This document shows, in pieces, positions 1 through 5,295 of a stretch of DNA of 7,213 nt. Under the pieces are notes generated by a model. The model was not told where the DNA came from and did not search any database. It saw only the letters and a program-made list of their open reading frames with translations. The translations under genes and the position numbers were made by a program. Numbering within the stretch: position 1 is the stretch's first letter; the number at the start of each line of letters is the position of its first letter. Source of the DNA: an uncultured Collinsella sp. (GTDB taxonomy: Bacteria; Actinomycetota; Coriobacteriia; Coriobacteriales; Coriobacteriaceae); contig UQUX01000091.1 in NCBI GenBank assembly GCA_900544425.1, positions 1 through 7,213 of the forward strand, in the 5' to 3' direction.

Positions 1-284
1 ACGGGGATAAAGGAGCCGTCACTCAGCTTGAGCATCAGTTCGTTCTCGGAGCCATCAGTTTCAAATGGCAGACGATGTTCCGTCGCACGTTCAAAAGCGG
101 ACGAGTACAGGAAGTCTTTAACATCTCCACCGATGACGTCGGCGCGTTCCTCGCACATCAAACCAAGTAAGCGATTATTCACATGCAGAATGGTTCCGTC
201 GAACTCACAGATGATGACAGCATCGCTCGTGATCTCGACTAGTTGGGCAACGTCTGCCCACTCGTTGCGTTCAAGCGTTTCCAT
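1..284 (-). CDS. PAS-domain protein, 5' part only (runs off the left edge)
   Basis: The minus strand from ATG at 284 is open to the window edge and gives 94 residues, beginning METLERNEWADVAQLVEI. Residues 9-90 read like a PAS sensory fold: a helix followed by SDAVIICEFDGTILHVNN (about 20-37), the usual strand-turn-strand opening, then a helix-rich middle and LMLKLSDGSFIPV, a typical late PAS strand. PAS domains sense ligands, redox state or light and usually control an attached output domain, which lies outside the window, so function cannot be given. GGTGGGG just upstream could serve as a weak ribosome binding site. An in-frame GTG four codons upstream (296) is an alternative start, and a stop precedes it. 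The gene follows the tRNA-Leu terminator by 27 bp, so no separate promoter is obvious. The opposite-strand frame at 28-309 has no recognisable content and is rejected. Confidence 0.75.
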   Translation of the reverse strand, partial: METLERNEWADVAQLVEITSDAVIICEFDGTILHVNNRLLGLMCEERADVIGGDVKDFLYSSAFERATEHRLPFETDGSENELMLKLSDGSFIP

Positions 285-310
285 CGTGGACCCCACCGTC
301 TATCGGTAAC

Positions 311-332
311 AAAAAAGCCTCCGAAGAGGCTT
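311..332 (-). terminator. Intrinsic terminator of the tRNA-Leu gene
   Basis: Read on the minus strand, AAGCCTC-TTCG-GAGGCTT forms a 7-bp stem closed by a UUCG tetraloop (GC core 317-321 with 326-330), and six T residues cover its end at 311-316. This is a textbook Rho-independent terminator, 11 bp beyond the 3' end of the tRNA gene. It sits between the tRNA and the PAS gene, so expression of the latter needs readthrough or a start site very close to its ATG. Confidence 0.88.
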
Positions 333-343
333 CTCAAATGCGA

Positions 344-433
344 TGGTGTCGGAGGCGGGACTTGAACCCGCATGACCAAAAAGCGGTCACTAGCACCTCA
401 AGCTAGCGCGTCTGCCAATTCCGCCACTCCGAC
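344..433 (-). tRNA. tRNA-Leu, anticodon GAG, CCA encoded
   Basis: The minus strand folds as a type II tRNA. Acceptor arm GTCGGAG (427-433) pairs with CTCCGAC (348-354), followed by discriminator A (347) and an encoded CCA (344-346). The anticodon stem CTAGC/GCTAG encloses the 7-nt loop TTGAGGT, giving anticodon GAG, which reads leucine codons CUC and CUU. A long variable arm (GACCGC-TTTTT-GCGGTC-like, with the A-rich stretch near 380 on the plus strand) and the T arm GCGGG-TTCAAGT-CCCGC complete the cloverleaf. Discriminator A and a long variable arm are normal identity elements for bacterial tRNA-Leu. It has its own promoter and terminator, so it is probably a single-gene transcript. Confidence 0.96.
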
Positions 434-490
434 ATGCTATGTTGTTGATTCACGGTTCGTTTTGTTGGACCCGCGCGTTCAACGAGGAAG

Positions 491-520
491 ATAATAACCT
501 ATGATTCGAGAACTGTGCAA
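491..520 (-). promoter_or_regulatory. Probable promoter of tRNA-Leu
   Basis: On the minus strand a -35-like TTGCAC (515-520) is followed after 18 bp by TATTAT (491-496), which matches five of six bases of the -10 consensus. Transcription would start near 484, leaving about a 50-nt leader before the mature tRNA 5' end at 433. The -35 match is only moderate. An AT-rich palindrome directly upstream (523-539) could act as an UP-like element. Confidence 0.55.
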
Positions 521-522
521 GC

Positions 523-539
523 ACTTTTTTCAAAAAAGT
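523..539. repeat. Perfect AT-rich palindrome upstream of the tRNA promoter
   Basis: ACTTTTTT-C-AAAAAAGT is a perfect 8+1+8 inverted repeat built on T6 and A6 tracts, ending 3 bp upstream of the presumed -35 box. Opposed A and T tracts bend DNA and favour RNA polymerase alpha-subunit contact, so an UP-element-like role is possible. It is too AT-rich for a convincing intrinsic terminator of the upstream transcript. Confidence 0.45.
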
Positions 540-577
540 TTACGAATTTGTTAATGCGCAGGTAGATCCGTATGTCC

Positions 578-702
578 GGTCCCGAATCGGTGTTGCCTCC
601 CGGCGCGTCCTCGGGCATGACCGATATTTTGCTGCGCACTTCGTGCTGCAAAATATCGCTCCCCCTGCGGAATGCGCCGGGAGGCAACACCGATTCGGGA
701 CC
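578..702 (+). repeat. Nested inverted repeat A (structured hairpin element)
   Basis: Outer arms of 29 bp match perfectly: 578-606 (starting GGTCCCGAATCGG) with 674-702 (ending CCGATTCGGGACC). Inside lie GTCCTCGGGCATGAC (607-621) and CTCCCCCTGCGGAAT (659-673). These enclose an 11-bp perfect stem CGATATTTTGC (622-632) with GCAAAATATCG (648-658), capped by GCAC-TTC-GTGC (635-645). Between the outer and inner stems, GTCCTCG can pair with TGCGGAAT with one bulged A and one U-C mismatch, so the whole 125 nt is nearly one continuous hairpin. The plus strand is chosen because that orientation matches repeat B read on its minus strand. It has no T tract and is unlikely to be a simple terminator. Origin and function are unknown. 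Confidence 0.85.
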
Positions 703-762
703 TACGTCCACGTACTCCAGACACCGTTCTCAAACATGTTATGGGGCTGATGCAAATTTGGT

Positions 763-781
763 GGCTCGGCTTTGCCGAGCC
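763..781. repeat. Compact GC-rich hairpin 1
   Basis: GGCTCGGC-TTT-GCCGAGCC is a perfect 8-bp stem with a 3-nt loop. No T run follows on either strand, so a terminator role is weak. It resembles short REP-type intergenic palindromes and sits 10 bp from a second hairpin. Confidence 0.75.
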
Positions 782-791
782 CTTATATGGG

Positions 792-817
792 GAGGTCGGA
801 GCTAAAGCTCCGGCCTC
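792..817. repeat. Compact GC-rich hairpin 2
   Basis: GAGGTCGGAGC (792-802) pairs with GCTCCGGCCTC (807-817) around a TAAA loop, an 11-bp stem with one G-U pair on the plus-strand RNA. The sequence after it on the plus strand is AT-rich (ACTCAATTTCTTATT) but without a clean T run. On the minus strand it lies downstream of oppF and could slow 3' exonucleases on read-through opp mRNA. Confidence 0.7.
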
Positions 818-844
818 ACTCAATTTCTTATTAGATTAAGTGAG

Positions 845-1058
845 CGATCAAGGAATCGCACCCCTCTGCAGCGGTAACACAGGGCCCGCGCTGGACTTAG
901 TTTTCAGAACATTCCGCAGACCAGGAAACCCCCTTATCCGCGGCTCCGAAGGAGCAGGATAAGGGGGTTTCCATGGTCGAGGACGTTCTGAAAACTAAGT
1001 CCAGCGCGGGCCGAGACGATAACAACCGGCTACAGGTCGATGTGCGATTCCTTGATCG
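845..1058. repeat. Inverted duplication that includes the 3' end of oppF
   Basis: CGATCAAGGAATCGCAC at 845-861 is the exact reverse complement of GTGCGATTCCTTGATCG at 1042-1058, which encodes residues near the C-terminus of OppF. Together with the perfect 28-bp arms 883-910 and 985-1012 this makes two inverted copies, 845-910 and 985-1058, with a diverged middle (862-882 against 1013-1041) that still shows traces of similarity (CTGCAGC-GGT against CTGTAGCCGGT). The oppF stop codon (1030-1032) lies in the diverged part. Similarity ends outside 845 and 1058. Confidence 0.8.
883..1012 (-). repeat. Nested inverted repeat B (structured hairpin element)
   Basis: Perfect 28-bp outer arms 883-910 and 985-1012 (GGCCCGCGCTGG...TTTTCAGAAC) flank a core. 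Read on the minus strand, the core begins GTCCTCGACCATGG (971-984) and ends CTGCGGAAT (911-919). Its inner stem has 16 perfect pairs (924-939 with 957-972), extended by GACCA/TGGTC past one bulged base, and is capped by GCTCC-TTC-GGAGC (943-955). It starts 17 bp after the oppF stop codon in the direction of transcription. It could therefore end or stabilise the opp mRNA, although there is no terminal T tract. The core motifs match repeat A; the arms do not. Confidence 0.87.
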
Positions 1059-2058
1059 GGAACGGCTCCGCGAAGTGGCACGCGCAGCAGTGACCCGGTG
1101 CGACTTCCTTAAACTCGGGAAGCTTCTCAGAGCAGATGCCCTGCGCGATCGGGCAGCGAGTGTGGAAACGGCAGCCGGTCGGCGGATCCAGCGGTGACGG
1201 CGGATCGCCGGCGAGGATGATGCGCTTACGGGTCTTTTGGATATCCGGATCGGGAACCGGCACGGCAGACAGCAGCGACTGCGTGTACGGATGGTGAGGC
1301 TCGCTATAGAGCGTCTTCCAGTCCGAAACCTCAACCATCTTACCCAGATACATAACGGCAACGCGATCGGAAATGTGCTGCACGACGGACAGGTCGTGAG
1401 CGATAAACAGATACGCGGTACCGAACTTGTCCTGCAGTTCCTTGAGCAGGTTCAGAACCTGGGCCTGAATGGACACATCCAGAGCGGAAACCGGCTCGTC
1501 GCAGATAATCAGCTTAGGCTTCAGCGCAAATGCACGGGCAATGCCGACACGCTGACGCTGACCGCCGGAGAACTCATGAGGATAGCGGTTAATGTGCTCG
1601 GGGTTCAGTCCGACAACGTCGAGAAGCTCGCGGACGCGCTCAATGCGCTCCTCCTTGGTGCCCACGCCGTGAATGGTCATGGGCTCGGAGACGATCTCGC
1701 CGATGGTCATGCGGGGATTCAGCGAAGCATAGGGATCCTGGAAGATAAACTGCATCTCGCGACGCATGTCCTTGATCTCATGCTTGCTCATCTCGGCAAC
1801 ATCTTTACCCTGGAAGAACACTTTGCCTGCCGTCGGCTTGGTCAGGCGCATGATGGTACGGCCCGTGGTGGACTTACCGCAACCAGACTCGCCGACCAGG
1901 CCAAAGGTCTCACCCGGATAAATCTCGAACGAAATGTCATTCACAGCAGAGACGACACGCTTGGAGAAGCGCTTGGCGAACATGCCGGACTCAGCGGGAA
2001 ACTCCTTAGAGAGGTGCTCGACCTTCAGCAGCGGAGTGCGCTCGTTGGTATCTGCCAT
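1030..2058 (-). CDS. oppF: Oligopeptide/dipeptide ABC transporter ATPase OppF
   Basis: This 342-residue protein is the second ATPase of the importer. It works at the inner face of the membrane and binds and hydrolyses ATP together with OppD to drive peptide uptake. Visible motifs are Walker A GESGCGKS (56-63), Q-loop Gln107 in FQDP, signature FSGGQRQR (163-170), Walker B LIICDEP (183-189) and H-loop His221. The C-terminal oligopeptide/dipeptide extension is present, with Cys296, Cys302, Cys309 and a CCAC cluster (324-327), an arrangement that can hold an iron-sulfur cluster in related proteins. The ATG shares its last base context with the oppD stop (TAATG), which points to translational coupling. 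A GGGAGG ribosome binding site lies at 2068-2073, inside oppD. Its last codons are duplicated in inverted form beyond the gene. Length is normal for the family, and the gene is intact. Confidence 0.95.
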   Translation of the reverse strand: MADTNERTPLLKVEHLSKEFPAESGMFAKRFSKRVVSAVNDISFEIYPGETFGLVGESGCGKSTTGRTIMRLTKPTAGKVFFQGKDVAEMSKHEIKDMRREMQFIFQDPYASLNPRMTIGEIVSEPMTIHGVGTKEERIERVRELLDVVGLNPEHINRYPHEFSGGQRQRVGIARAFALKPKLIICDEPVSALDVSIQAQVLNLLKELQDKFGTAYLFIAHDLSVVQHISDRVAVMYLGKMVEVSDWKTLYSEPHHPYTQSLLSAVPVPDPDIQKTRKRIILAGDPPSPLDPPTGCRFHTRCPIAQGICSEKLPEFKEVAPGHCCACHFAEPFPIKESHIDL

Positions 2059-3149
2059 TACGCCTCGCCTCCCTTCTTGGAATCCTTGCGCGTACGGGAC
2101 GTCTCGGGAGCGTTCTTGAGGAACTCGGGGTCACCGGAGTAGTGGCACGCAGAGTAATGACCAGACTCGGTGACAACGCGCTCGGGGCGCTGCTTGCGGC
2201 ACTTGTCCGTCGCATAGGGACAACGAGGCGAGAAGACGCAGCCCTCAGGCAGGTTCATGAGCGAAGGCGGGTTGCCGTGAATCGGCGTAAGCGGCTTCTT
2301 CTCTTCGATGGCCTGCTCCGGGATGGAGCGGATAAGGCCCCAGGTGTAGGGGTGGCGGCTCTCGTAGAAGATTTCCTCAGCAGTACCGAACTCGACGGGA
2401 CGGCCTGCGTACATAACCATGATCTTATCGGCCATATCGGCAACGACGCCCAGGTCATGGGTAATCATGATAATGGCGTTGCCGTTCTTCTCCTGCATCT
2501 CCTGCATGAGCTCGATAATCTGAGCCTGAATGGTAACGTCCAGAGCCGTCGTGGGCTCGTCGGCAATCAGGATATCGGGATCGCAGGCAAGAGCCATAGC
2601 GATCATGACACGCTGACGCATACCGCCCGAGAACTGGTGCGGATACTCATTGACGCGCTTCTCGGGCTCGGGGATACCCACGAGGTCCAAAAGCTCGGTG
2701 GCACGCTTGAGCGCCTCCTGCTTGGAGTAGCCACGGTGCAGACGAAGGCCCTCGCCCACCTGCTTGCCGATCTTATAGACCGGGTTCAAGGAGGTCATAG
2801 GATCCTGGAAGATCATCGCGATATCGTTACCGCGAATGTGCTGCATCTCTTCCTCAGTCATTTCGAGGATAGAACGACCGCGATAGCGAACGTCGCCGCC
2901 CTCGATCTTTCCCGGAGGCATCGAGATAAGACCCATGATGGTCATGGCGGTCACGGACTTACCGGAGCCGGACTCACCGACGACGCCCAAGGTCTCGCCG
3001 CGATCGAGCGTGTAGGAGACACCGTCGACAGCGCGAACAACGCCATCCTCGGTGTGGAAATACATCTTAAGGTCATCGACCTCGAGCAGATGCTGGCCCT
3101 CGGGAACAGGCTGGTCCTTCAGGTCCACATAGTTCTTGTTCTTCTTCAT
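2058..3149 (-). CDS. oppD: Oligopeptide/dipeptide ABC transporter ATPase OppD
   Basis: A 363-residue ATPase subunit that pairs with OppF. Motifs in order are Walker A GESGSGKS (58-65), Q-loop Gln115 in FQDPMTSLNPV, signature FSGGMRQR (173-180), Walker B ILIADEP (193-199) and H-loop His231. The FQDPMTSLNP and HPYTWGL strings are characteristic of the OppD/DppD branch. The C-terminal region has Cys304, Cys310, Cys317 and Cys335 spaced as in DppD/OppD proteins known to carry a [4Fe-4S] cluster. The start codon is 2 bp after the oppC stop. The ribosome binding site AAGGA (3159-3163) lies inside the end of oppC, so the two are probably translationally coupled. OppD versus DppD cannot be decided from sequence alone, so substrate length is open. 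The gene is intact and of usual length apart from a charged tail (RTRKDSKKGGEA). Confidence 0.95.
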   Translation of the reverse strand: MKKNKNYVDLKDQPVPEGQHLLEVDDLKMYFHTEDGVVRAVDGVSYTLDRGETLGVVGESGSGKSVTAMTIMGLISMPPGKIEGGDVRYRGRSILEMTEEEMQHIRGNDIAMIFQDPMTSLNPVYKIGKQVGEGLRLHRGYSKQEALKRATELLDLVGIPEPEKRVNEYPHQFSGGMRQRVMIAMALACDPDILIADEPTTALDVTIQAQIIELMQEMQEKNGNAIIMITHDLGVVADMADKIMVMYAGRPVEFGTAEEIFYESRHPYTWGLIRSIPEQAIEEKKPLTPIHGNPPSLMNLPEGCVFSPRCPYATDKCRKQRPERVVTESGHYSACHYSGDPEFLKNAPETSRTRKDSKKGGEA

Positions 3150-3151
3150 CC

Positions 3152-4087
3152 TTATGCGTCCTTCATCTTGACGTCGAGGGCGTCGCGCAGACCGTCACCC
3201 AGCAGGGTGAAGGCGAGCACCGTCGAGAGAATTGCCAGACCGGGCATGATCATCATCCAGGGAGCAGTCAGAAGATACTGCTGACCGTCCTGAATCATGG
3301 AGCCCCACGAAGGCGTAGGCGGAATAACGCCCATGCCGAGGAAGGACAGAGCGGACTCGGTCAGAATGGCGCCACCAATGTTCATGGTCGCGTAGACCAC
3401 GATGGAAGCGACGGAGTTCGGGAAGATGTGACGTACGACGATACGAGCATCAGATGCACCCATCGCGCGCGCAGCATCAACATAGTCGTTTTCCTTGACG
3501 GTCAAGATCGCAGAGCGGAAGACGCGCGCAATCGAAGGCCAGCCGAGAATACCGATGGCGATAAAGACGTTCTGAAGACCACGGCCGATAACGGCGATCA
3601 TGGCGACAACGAACAGCACGTACGGGAACGCCAGGAAGATGTCCGCACAGCGCATGATGATCGTATCCCAGATGCCGCCGTAGAAACCGGCCAGAGCACC
3701 CATGACCAGACCGATCAGCGTGGAGATCGCGGTGGCCATAATTCCGACAGACAGCGAAACGCGCGCACCGTAGATAACGCGGACGAGAATGTCACGACCA
3801 AGGGCGTCGGTGCCAAACGGGTGCTCGGCACACGGAGCCAGCAGCGACGTCTCGGCCATGGTGGTCGAGTCGGAAGCCGTCGGAGAACCGAGCCAGGGCT
3901 TAGCCCACAGATCTGCGGTCAGGGCAACCACAACGACGATGATGATCCAACAGACACCGATAACGGCGAGCTTGTTCTTACGAAGACGCTTAAAAGCGTC
4001 GCCCCACAGCGTGCGGGACTTGGCGGGAGCAGATGCGGCCTTGGTGGCGGTAGCCTGCTCCTGAGACTGAGAATCAGTTTCCTGCAT
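3152..4087 (-). CDS. oppC: Oligopeptide/dipeptide ABC transporter permease OppC
   Basis: This 311-residue integral membrane protein forms the peptide channel with OppB. A polar cytoplasmic N-terminus (1-35) is followed by a first membrane segment at about 40-58. The conserved HPFGTDALGRDILVRVIYGAR block (89-109) is typical of OppC/DppC. A run of membrane helices follows from about 110 to 295. The ATPase-contact EAA loop reads YVDAARAMGASDARIVVRHI (202-221), and the family-typical SALSFLGMGVIPPTPSWG follows (245-262). The start is supported by GGGAGGT (4095-4101) 7 nt upstream, which begins directly after the oppB stop codon. The spacer to oppB is 14 nt. The gene is intact and of normal length. 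Confidence 0.95.
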   Translation of the reverse strand: MQETDSQSQEQATATKAASAPAKSRTLWGDAFKRLRKNKLAVIGVCWIIIVVVVALTADLWAKPWLGSPTASDSTTMAETSLLAPCAEHPFGTDALGRDILVRVIYGARVSLSVGIMATAISTLIGLVMGALAGFYGGIWDTIIMRCADIFLAFPYVLFVVAMIAVIGRGLQNVFIAIGILGWPSIARVFRSAILTVKENDYVDAARAMGASDARIVVRHIFPNSVASIVVYATMNIGGAILTESALSFLGMGVIPPTPSWGSMIQDGQQYLLTAPWMMIMPGLAILSTVLAFTLLGDGLRDALDVKMKDA

Positions 4088-4101
4088 GAGACGTACCTCC
4101 C

Positions 4102-5139
4102 TTAGGCCTTATCCGACGGACCGCCAAGGCGGATGCGCGGGTCGAGGAATGCATAGCTAATGTCGACGAGCAGGTTGATCACCATGACGACGACAACGAT
4201 GAGCGTAACGCCGCCCATAACGATGGGCCAGTCACGCATGCTAATGGCGCGATAGACCTCATAGCCGATACCGGGCCAGTTAAAGACCGTCTCGGTCAGG
4301 ATGGCGCCCGAAAGCATGCCGCCAAAGTCGACACCAATATAGGTAACGACGGGGATGAGTGCATTCTTAAGCGCATGTTTGACGATGATCGCGCGATTGG
4401 AGAGACCCTTGGCCTTTGCCGTACGGATGTAATCCTGGTTCATGACGTCAAGCAGCTGCGAGCGCATAATGCGGGCGGCGTAAGCGGTCGAAACCGAAGC
4501 CAGCGTAATGGTCGGAAGCACATAGTGCATCCAATCCTGATACTGAGAGCTGGAACCGCCGGCACCCGAGATCGGCATGGAGATTGCACCGCCCGTGGCG
4601 TCCTTGAGGATGACGCCAAAGAACAGCTGCAGCAACATACCGAGCCAGAAGGCCGGGACCGCAACGAGGATCGACGTGGTAAGCGTTACCAAAATATCCC
4701 AGAAGGAATACCGCTTTACCGCCGAAATGATACCCGCACCGATACCCATAATTGCCTCGAGCACGATGGCGCACGCGGCAAGTTTGACCGTATACGGATA
4801 CTTCTGGGCAAAGATTTCCGTAACCGGCAGCTTGCGCTGATACGAATTGCCCAGATCGCCATGAAGCAGGCCGTTCATGTAATACAAGTAACGGTCCACG
4901 AGCGACGTTTGAACGGGATCGCCGTTCTCGTCAAGAATCGCGTTGCCGTCCTCGTCCGACTGGACTAGGTGATAGCGGACGCGAAGCTGAAGCTCCACCT
5001 CGGGGGACAGAGCCTTGTCTCCACCGATCAGCTTGATCGGATCTCCCGGCACGATATTCTGGAGGGCGAACAGAATCAGCGTAACGCCCAAAAACACCGG
5101 GATGAACTGAAGCACACGTTTAACGATGTACTTACCCAT
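4102..5139 (-). CDS. oppB: Oligopeptide/dipeptide ABC transporter permease OppB
   Basis: This 345-residue membrane permease partners OppC. Membrane segment 1 (about 8-29) is followed by NIVPGDP (28-34), the hallmark of OppB/DppB. Further segments lie near 117-140, 148-178, 205-222, 260-285 and 305-330. The EAA loop contacting the ATPases is YIRTAKAKGLSNRAIIVKHA (237-256), and ETVFNWPGIG (283-292) is the usual family string. In the first extracellular loop, where many relatives read simply LGLDKP, there is an acidic insert, SDEDGNAILDENGDP (61-75). The ATG at 5139 is preceded by AGGGGAG (5144-5150). That GGGG can pair with CCCT just upstream in a weak 4-bp hairpin, a possible but unproven brake on translation. 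oppB lies 156 bp after oppA, beyond a hairpin, and heads the tightly packed oppBCDF part. Confidence 0.95.
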   Translation of the reverse strand: MGKYIVKRVLQFIPVFLGVTLILFALQNIVPGDPIKLIGGDKALSPEVELQLRVRYHLVQSDEDGNAILDENGDPVQTSLVDRYLYYMNGLLHGDLGNSYQRKLPVTEIFAQKYPYTVKLAACAIVLEAIMGIGAGIISAVKRYSFWDILVTLTTSILVAVPAFWLGMLLQLFFGVILKDATGGAISMPISGAGGSSSQYQDWMHYVLPTITLASVSTAYAARIMRSQLLDVMNQDYIRTAKAKGLSNRAIIVKHALKNALIPVVTYIGVDFGGMLSGAILTETVFNWPGIGYEVYRAISMRDWPIVMGGVTLIVVVVMVINLLVDISYAFLDPRIRLGGPSDKA

Positions 5140-5169
5140 ACCACTCCCCTATCTAGGGATTAACCTAAA

Positions 5170-5199
5170 TGGGATGCCGATCGCCAGACCGGCATCCCA
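5170..5199 (-). terminator. oppA-oppB intercistronic hairpin (partial terminator or mRNA stabiliser)
   Basis: TGGGATGCCG (5170-5179) pairs perfectly with CGGCATCCCA (5190-5199) around a 10-nt loop, between the oppA stop and the oppB start. On the minus strand only TTTAGGTT follows, so the T tract is poor. Such hairpins after binding-protein genes commonly protect the upstream message or stop part of the polymerases, giving more binding protein than permease. No convincing second promoter for oppB is visible in 5140-5295. Confidence 0.6.
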
Positions 5200-5295
5200 A
5201 AATTACCATCAGCCAGTTTACCCCAGGTTAGGGAGAACTGTATGTTTCCCATGAGGTCTACGTAAATACTTGACCCTCACGGAAGCTGCAAACTC

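Larger units (their letters stand above)
434..1029. other. Gene-free hairpin island between oppF and tRNA-Leu
   Basis: Roughly 600 bp contain no convincing coding sequence. The open frames here (up to 90 codons) lie across the inverted repeats, so they repeat the same peptide on both strands, and none has a good ribosome binding site or a recognisable domain. The stretch holds, in rising coordinates, the tRNA promoter, an AT palindrome, nested repeat A, two compact hairpins, and nested repeat B next to the oppF stop codon. Confidence 0.7.

Noticed and set aside
499..823. Open frames of 70-90 codons on both strands over repeat A
   Set aside because: They encode the same SGPESVLPPGA peptide on both strands because of the inverted repeat, lack good ribosome binding sites and have no recognisable domain.
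578..1012. CRISPR array or insertion sequence
   Set aside because: There are no direct repeats with regular spacers, no transposase frame and no target-site duplication that I can see; the units are single nested palindromes.
1237..4105. Long plus-strand frames opposite oppF, oppD and oppC
   Set aside because: The minus-strand genes carry complete family motifs; these are antisense shadows without recognisable domains.
4940..4956. A further GTCCTCG motif inside oppB
   Set aside because: It lies in coding sequence (the acidic insert), has no partner CTGCGGAAT and no paired arms, so it is chance.
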